Assembly (NCBI GenBank): GCA_028752905.1
Contig: JAQNBH010000299.1
Span: 404,501-468,500 of the forward strand
Source of the DNA: Cladorhizidae sp. MBARI D1340-BT2
Taxonomy: Eukaryota > Porifera > Demospongiae > Poecilosclerida > Cladorhizidae
Direction: 5' to 3'
DNA length: 64,000 nt
Part shown: positions 59,214-64,000 of the stretch, piece by piece
Numbering within the stretch: position 1 is the stretch's first letter
How the letters are laid out: every line of letters starts with the position of its first letter
Notes under the pieces: generated by a model
Databases searched by the model: none
What the model saw: the letters and a program-made list of their open reading frames with translations, nothing else
Told to the model about the DNA's origin: nothing
Translations under genes and position numbers: made by a program

Positions 59214-60435
59214 ATAGATCAAAAGAGAGGTCTCTCTGTGTGCTCTCTTTTGATACTAAAATATGTTTCATAGGTATAACTATGGGCAAGTTACTAGACC
59301 CTAAAGTGGAGTGACCTCAAAAACACGAATGTCAAAAACCTCAGCCTAAATAACTCCAGATTGCTAAGTGCTAAAGATTGAAATTGGTACCAGGGGCCAG
59401 AGGAAGCCCTGGGCTATTCAATGACCTTTTTCATTAGGCATTGAAATGTACCGCCTCTTTTGCCCAAAACCACTCCCCCCTTTTCAACTAGACATCGTTT
59501 GCAGAGCATGGAGACTGATAGATGGTATTTCTTAGCTGTAGCCTTGACAGATGCTTCTGCTTCCACTTCTCCAATAGCCTTACTAACAGAAGCCTCTGTC
59601 AGTTACACGTGTAAGAAAAGAAAAAAAGGCATTTATTAACAAGACAAATATATATTGTTAGACTCTTCTAGTACCATACACTATCTTAGACCTAACTCAA
59701 CCTCACAATGCCCACCCAGCTATCTTGCCTGAGAATCTCAGAGATATATGCTGCCACCTGAGTTAGTGAAGTGTTATTATTCTCCAAACACCAGCAACAC
59801 AAACATCAGAAGTGAACAATCAGGACTAACTAATTGTTATATGCCCAGCTCTGTCTGTTCATTCTGACCAATCAAATACATAGAGCTAGGCATAGAGCAT
59901 GTGGCTTCAAATATAATCATAAACGTAGGAAGGAGGCTGTAGCTGATCCTACATTGTGTACAATCAGCAATAGCAACGAGACATGGCATGTGCTGATAAG
60001 TGTAATGTTTGTTCAACAGCAATAATCAAGTTAGAATTAAAAGCCCTGGAGACCCCTGAAGCTCTGACTAGGCGTAGTCCTCCTCTGCTCAACTAGAACA
60101 TACAGAAATAAAACAAAGAAATAAGAAACCAAAAACGTTTTTATTTTAAAATATTGGATTGGCCTGTTAAAGAAAGAAAGGAAAGAAGATCGTGCCCACA
60201 GACCACACCCCGATGTTAAACGACCCTTCATGTTTATCATGTTCACCAATATTGTACTGCTTTGGAAATCGGTGCAATGATTGGCGCCATCTAACTGGCC
60301 GTGGTCTAGTTGGATAGAGTCCTGTTATCCTTTATTTCTTTAACACACACTATATATACATGCACATGAGTGGGGAGAACACCAGCAGCACCCTCCTTTC
60401 ACACACTATATATATATACATGCACATGAGCTCAG
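59214..60435. other. Low-copy DNA upstream of the kinesin exon
   Basis: No clear gene. Contents: an inverted pair agagagg(t)ctc near 59,225-59,250, (C)n and A-rich tracts, short frames near 59,834-60,025 that overlap on both strands, and two copies of cacacactatatatatacat with gcacatgag (60,343 and 60,400) just before the exon. The upstream motor-domain exons expected for a kinesin were not found here. Confidence 0.5.
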
Positions 60436-60533
60436 GTCTGAGCTACCATACCCCCAATGATGTGGAGGAGATCCTTGCCATGCTGGCGAGGGGGAATGGG
60501 AATAGGATACAGCACACAGGGAGAAGACATGTC
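60436..60533 (+). CDS. Kinesin-8-like motor domain, exon (possibly pseudogenic)
   Basis: After an acceptor at CTCAG (60,431-60,435) the frame, entered with two bases of a split codon, reads LSYHTPNDVEEILAML then ARGNGNRIQH. Kinesin-8 motors (KIF18/KIF19/Kip3) have L(S/T)FHxPxxxxEIL(x)ML(x)xGNxNRTQHPTD here, just before SSRSHAVFQ. In this sequence the frame then meets TAG at 60,534-60,536. Shifting by one base gives SSQSLA, a poor match to SSRSHA. The next exon begins in phase 0 with the residues that should follow FQ, so the end of this exon appears damaged. That points to a pseudogene or base-call errors. Confidence 0.68.
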
Positions 60534-60612
60534 TAGTCAGTCATTAGCACCTTCACACATCAGAGCTCACTCTTGACACCATGCCACCCACAACCACCTG
60601 ACTGACATGATC

Positions 60613-62288
60613 TGGTGTGACATGTGATGGTGTGTGACATGTGATGGTGTGTGACATGTGATGGTGTGTGTCATGTGATGGTGTGTGACATGTGATGGTG
60701 TGTGATACGTTATGGTGTGTGACACATGGTGTGTGACATGTGATGGCGTGTGACATGTGATGGTGTGTGACATGTGATGGTGTGTGACACGTGATGGTGT
60801 GTGACATGTGATGGCGTGTGACATGTGATGGTGTGTGACATGTGATGGTGTGTGACATGTGATGGTGTGTGACATGTGATGGTGTGTGACATGTGATGGC
60901 GTATGACATGTGATGGTGTGTGACATGTGATGGTGTGTGACATGTGATGGTGTGTGACATGTGGTGTGTGACATGTGATGGAGTGTGACATGTGATGGTG
61001 TGTGACATGTGATGGCGTGTGACATGTGATGGTGTGTGACATGTGATGGTGTGTGACATGTGATGGTGTGTGACATGTGATGGCGTGTGACATGTGATGG
61101 TGTGTGACATGTGATGGTGTGTGATACGTTATGGCGTGTGGCACGTTATGGTGTGTGACATATGATAGTGTGTGACATGTGATGGCGTGTGACATGTGAT
61201 GGTGTGTGACATGTGATGGTGTGTGACATGTGATGGTGTGTGACATGTGACGGTGTGTGACATGTGATGGTGTGTGACATGTTACATGTGATGGGTGTGA
61301 CATGTTATGGTGTGTGACATGTGATGGCGTGTGACATGTGATGGTGTGTGACATGTGATGGTGTGTGACATGTGATGGTGTGTGATACGTTATGGCGTCT
61401 GGCACGTTATGGTGTGTGACACATGATAGTGTGTGACATGTGATGGCGTGTGACATGTGATGGTGTGTGACATGTGATGGTGTGTGACATGTGATTGTGT
61501 GTGACATGTAATGGTGTGTGACATGTGATGGTGTGTGAAATGTGATGGCGTGTGTCATGTGATGGTGTGTGACATGTGATGGTGTGTGACATGTGATGGC
61601 GTGTGACATTTGATGGTGTGTGACATGTGATGGTGTGTGACATGTGATGGCGTGTGACATGTGATGGTGTGTGACATGTGATGGTGTGTGACATGTGATG
61701 GTGTGTGACATGTGATGGTGTGTGACATGTGATGGTGTGTGACATGTGACATGTGATGGGTGTGACATGTGATGGTGTGTGACATGTGATGGCATGTGAC
61801 ATGTGATGGTGTGTGACATGTGATGGTGTGTGACATGTGATGGTGTGTGACAGGTGATGGTGTGTGACATGTGTGACATGTGATGGTGTGTGATACGTTA
61901 TGGCGTGTGGCACGTTATGGTGTGTGACACATGGTGTGTGACATGCGATGGCGTGTGACATGTGATGGTGTGTGACATGTGATGGTGTGTGACGTGATGG
62001 TGTGTGACATGTGATGGTGTGTGACATGTGATGGCGTGTGACATGTGATGGTGTGTGACATGTGATGGTGTGTGACATGTGATGGTGTGTGACATGTGAT
62101 GGTGTGTGACGTGATGGCGTGTGACATGTGATGGTGTGACATGTGATGGTGTGTGACATGTGATGGTGTGACATGTGATGGTGTGTGACATGTGATCGTG
62201 TGTGACATGTGATGGTGTGTGACATGTGAAGGTGTGTGACATGTAATGGTGTGTGAGATGTGATTGCATGTGGCATGTGATGGTGTGT
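60613..62288. repeat. 17-bp minisatellite filling a kinesin intron, about 99 units
   Basis: Units of tgacatgtgatggtgtg lie between the two kinesin exons. Variants (ggcgtg, gatacgttatgg, gtggcacgttatgg) recur in the same order near 60,710, 61,120, 61,385 and 61,890, showing block duplications. Since 17 units of codons fit three units of repeat, the minus strand has very long repetitive frames (up to 389 codons of CHTPSHVTHH type), which are not genes. Confidence 0.96.
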
Positions 62289-62303
62289 CATGTGGTTGCC
62301 TAG

Positions 62304-62497
62304 GTGTTAGTGGAGCAGAGGGCTCGTACAGCTGGTCTGAATGCAGAGGTGATGCACAAGATGTCTATGATAGACCTGGCTGGCTCGGAGCGTGCTACTG
62401 TGACATCTAATAGAGGCACGCACCTCAGAGAAGGAGCCAACATAAATCACTCGTTATTGGCACTCGGGAACTGTATCAACGCCCGGCTTCTGGCAAG
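62304..62497 (+). CDS. Kinesin-8-like motor domain, switch II exon
   Basis: A 194-bp exon lies between GCCTAG (62,298-62,303) and CAAG|GTACAC (62,497). It encodes [16 protein letters not shown], then [20 protein letters not shown] and [26 protein letters not shown] is the switch II motif of the kinesin ATPase core, and VEQRxRTAG plus [11 protein letters not shown] and [10 protein letters not shown] point to kinesin-8 (KIF18/KIF19 group), plus-end motors that shorten microtubules. Odd points are NINHSL where kinesins have NIN(R/K)SL, and ARLLAR where NALA(D/E) is expected, as if six bases were inserted. The following exon (YRDSKLTRLL) is not in the window. The frame is open and both splice sites are plausible. 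Confidence 0.87.
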
Positions 62498-62975
62498 GTA
62501 CACACACACACTCTCTGGTGGGTGAGAGGACACACACACACACACACACACTCTCTGGTGGGTGAGAGGACACACACACACACACACACTCTCTCTCTCT
62601 CTCTGGTGGGTGAGAGGACACACACACACACACACTCTCTCTGGTGGGTGAGAGGACACACACACACACACGCTCTCTCTCTCTCTCTCTCTGGTGGGCG
62701 AGAGGACACACACACACACACACACACTCTCTCTGGTGGGTGAGAGGACACACACACACACACACACACTCTCTCTGGTGGGTGAGAGGACACACACACA
62801 CACACACACTCTCTCTCTGGTGGGTGGGAGGACACACACACACACACACACTCTCTCTGGTGGGTGAGAGGACACACACACACACACACACTCTCTCTGG
62901 TGGGTGAGATGACACACACACACACACACACACTCTCTGGTGGGTGAGATGACACACACACACACACACACACTG
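62498..62975. repeat. Compound CA/CT minisatellite in the kinesin intron, about 12 units
   Basis: Each unit is ctctctggtgggtgagagga followed by a (CA)n run of varying length. It begins immediately at the 5' splice site of the kinesin exon. Every unit includes GGTGG|GTGAGA, a good splice-donor match. The CA tracts could adopt Z-DNA. Confidence 0.95.
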
Positions 62976-63004
62976 GGCTGCCAAGCCAAGCGGCTAGTTC
63001 TGTG

Positions 63005-64000
63005 GACATTGTTGTGGTGTTGTCATTGTTGTTGTGTTGCCATTGATGTTGTGTTGTCATTGTTGTTGTGGTGTTGTTGTTGTTGTTGTGTTGTCATTGT
63101 TGTTGTCATTATTGTGGTGTTGTCATTGTTGTTGTGTTGCCATTGTTGTGTTGTCATTGTTGTTGTGGTGTTGTTGTTGTTGTTGTGTTATTGTTGTCAT
63201 TATTGTGGTGTTGTCATTGTTGTTGTGTTGTCATTGTTGTTGTGTTGTCATTGTAGTTGTGGTGTTGTTGTTGGTCATTGTTGTTGTCATTATTGTGGTG
63301 TTGTCATTGTTGTTGTGTTGCCATTGTTGTTGTGTTGTCATTGTTGTTGTGGTGTTGTCGTTGTTGTTGTGTTATTGTTGTTGTCATTATTGTGGTGTTG
63401 TCATTGTTGTTGTGTTGCCATTGTTGTTGTGTTGTCATTGTTGTTGTGGTGTTGTTGTTGTTGTTGTTGTGTCATTGTTGTCGTCATTATTGTGGTGTTG
63501 TCATTGTTGTTGTGTTGTCATTGTTGTTGTGGTGTTGTTGTTGTTGTGTTATTGTTGTTGTCATTATTGTGGTGTTGTCGTTGTTGTTGTGTTGTCATTG
63601 TTGTTGTCATTATTGTGGTGTTGTCATTGTGTCGTCATTGTGTTGTTGTCATTGTTGTTGTCATTGTTGCTGTGGTGTTGTCATTGTGTCATCATTGTTT
63701 TGTTGTTGTCATTGTTGTTGTGGTGTTGTGATTGTGTCGTCAGTGTTTTGTTGTGTCGTCAGTGTTTTGTTGATGTTGTCATTCTTGTTGTCATTGTTGT
63801 TGTCATTGTTGCTGTGGTGTTGTCATTGTGTCGTCATTGTTTTGTTGTTGTTGTCATGGTTGTTGTGGTGATGTCATTGTGTCGTCTGTGTTTTGTTGTT
63901 GTCATTGTTGTTGTCATTGTTGCTGTGGTGTTGTCATTGTGTCGTCATTGTTTTGTTGTTGTTGTCATGGTTGTTGTGGTGTTGTCATTGTGTCGTCATT
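63005..64000. repeat. TGT/TCA-rich repeat running off the window
   Basis: Irregular repeats of tgttgtcattgttgttgtgg with cattattgtggtg variants, extending to the right edge. One strand is extremely rich in G and T (C-poor). Plus-strand frames made of V, L, C and H are by-products. It is presumably still intron of the kinesin locus. Confidence 0.93.

Noticed and set aside
59834..60025. Overlapping short ORFs on both strands as a gene
   Set aside because: They are about 60 codons each on opposite strands, with no motif, splice context or second copy to support either.
60553..62291. Very long minus-strand ORFs (up to 389 codons) of CHTPSHVTHH repeats
   Set aside because: They follow from a 17-bp repeat lacking stops in all three minus frames, and the region is an intron between two plus-strand kinesin exons.
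62447..63871. ORFs rich in VCVCV, HTHTH or VVLSLLLCC as membrane or secreted proteins
   Set aside because: They are translations of CA/CT and TGT/TCA simple repeats.

Overview
The window is eukaryotic, most likely invertebrate animal DNA. The evidence is two spliced exons of a kinesin-8-type motor gene, decayed piggyBac, Kolobok/Mutator-like and Merlin DNA transposons, a NACHT (NLR-type) ATPase remnant, scraps of retroelement coding sequence, and a very large mass of minisatellite. The mix of NACHT fragments and these transposon families would suit a sponge or cnidarian, but I cannot name a species. Well over half of the window is tandem repeat, and there is no complete intact gene.

Layout. 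Positions 1-22,129 (module A) and about 22,677-47,475 (module B) are a tandem large-scale duplication. Both run through the same series: a 17-bp satellite, a broken piggyBac copy fused to half a Kolobok-like copy, an AT-rich stretch, a NACHT remnant, then minisatellites of 29, 53, 63, 34, 39 and 34 bp, and a low-copy segment with two short ORFs. Module A continues into further arrays of 36, 42 and 32 bp (to 22,129). Module B leaves the homology at 47,475 and drops back into the 17-bp satellite. The main A/B difference is the last 34-bp array, about 2.8 kb in A and about 11.5 kb in B. Module A also carries a clean 635-bp non-autonomous piggyBac insertion at 6,278-6,912 whose empty TTAA site is preserved in B.

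From 47,476 to 59,213 related pieces recur in another order: 17-bp satellite, a new 32-bp array, a copy of the AT-rich segment, a gag-like fragment, the 32-bp array shared with A, a non-LTR retroelement tail, a 1.5-kb Merlin-like transposon with about 105-bp inverted repeats, and a third piggyBac copy. That third copy is split by a nearly complete 2.9-kb Kolobok-like element (55,032-57,932) flanked by TTAA on both sides. The uninterrupted TTAA is visible in the A and B copies.

From 60,436 onward lie two plus-strand exons of a kinesin-8-like motor domain, separated by an intron that is almost wholly a 17-bp minisatellite. A (CA)n/(CT)n minisatellite and a TGT/TCA-rich repeat follow. The first exon looks frameshifted and the second carries changes at conserved positions, so this may be a pseudogene or low-quality sequence. 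Apart from the kinesin exons, nothing here reads as a working pathway. The biology on show is repeat expansion, nested TTAA-specific transposition and large-scale duplication. All comparisons were made by eye, so percent identities and exact copy numbers are not given.
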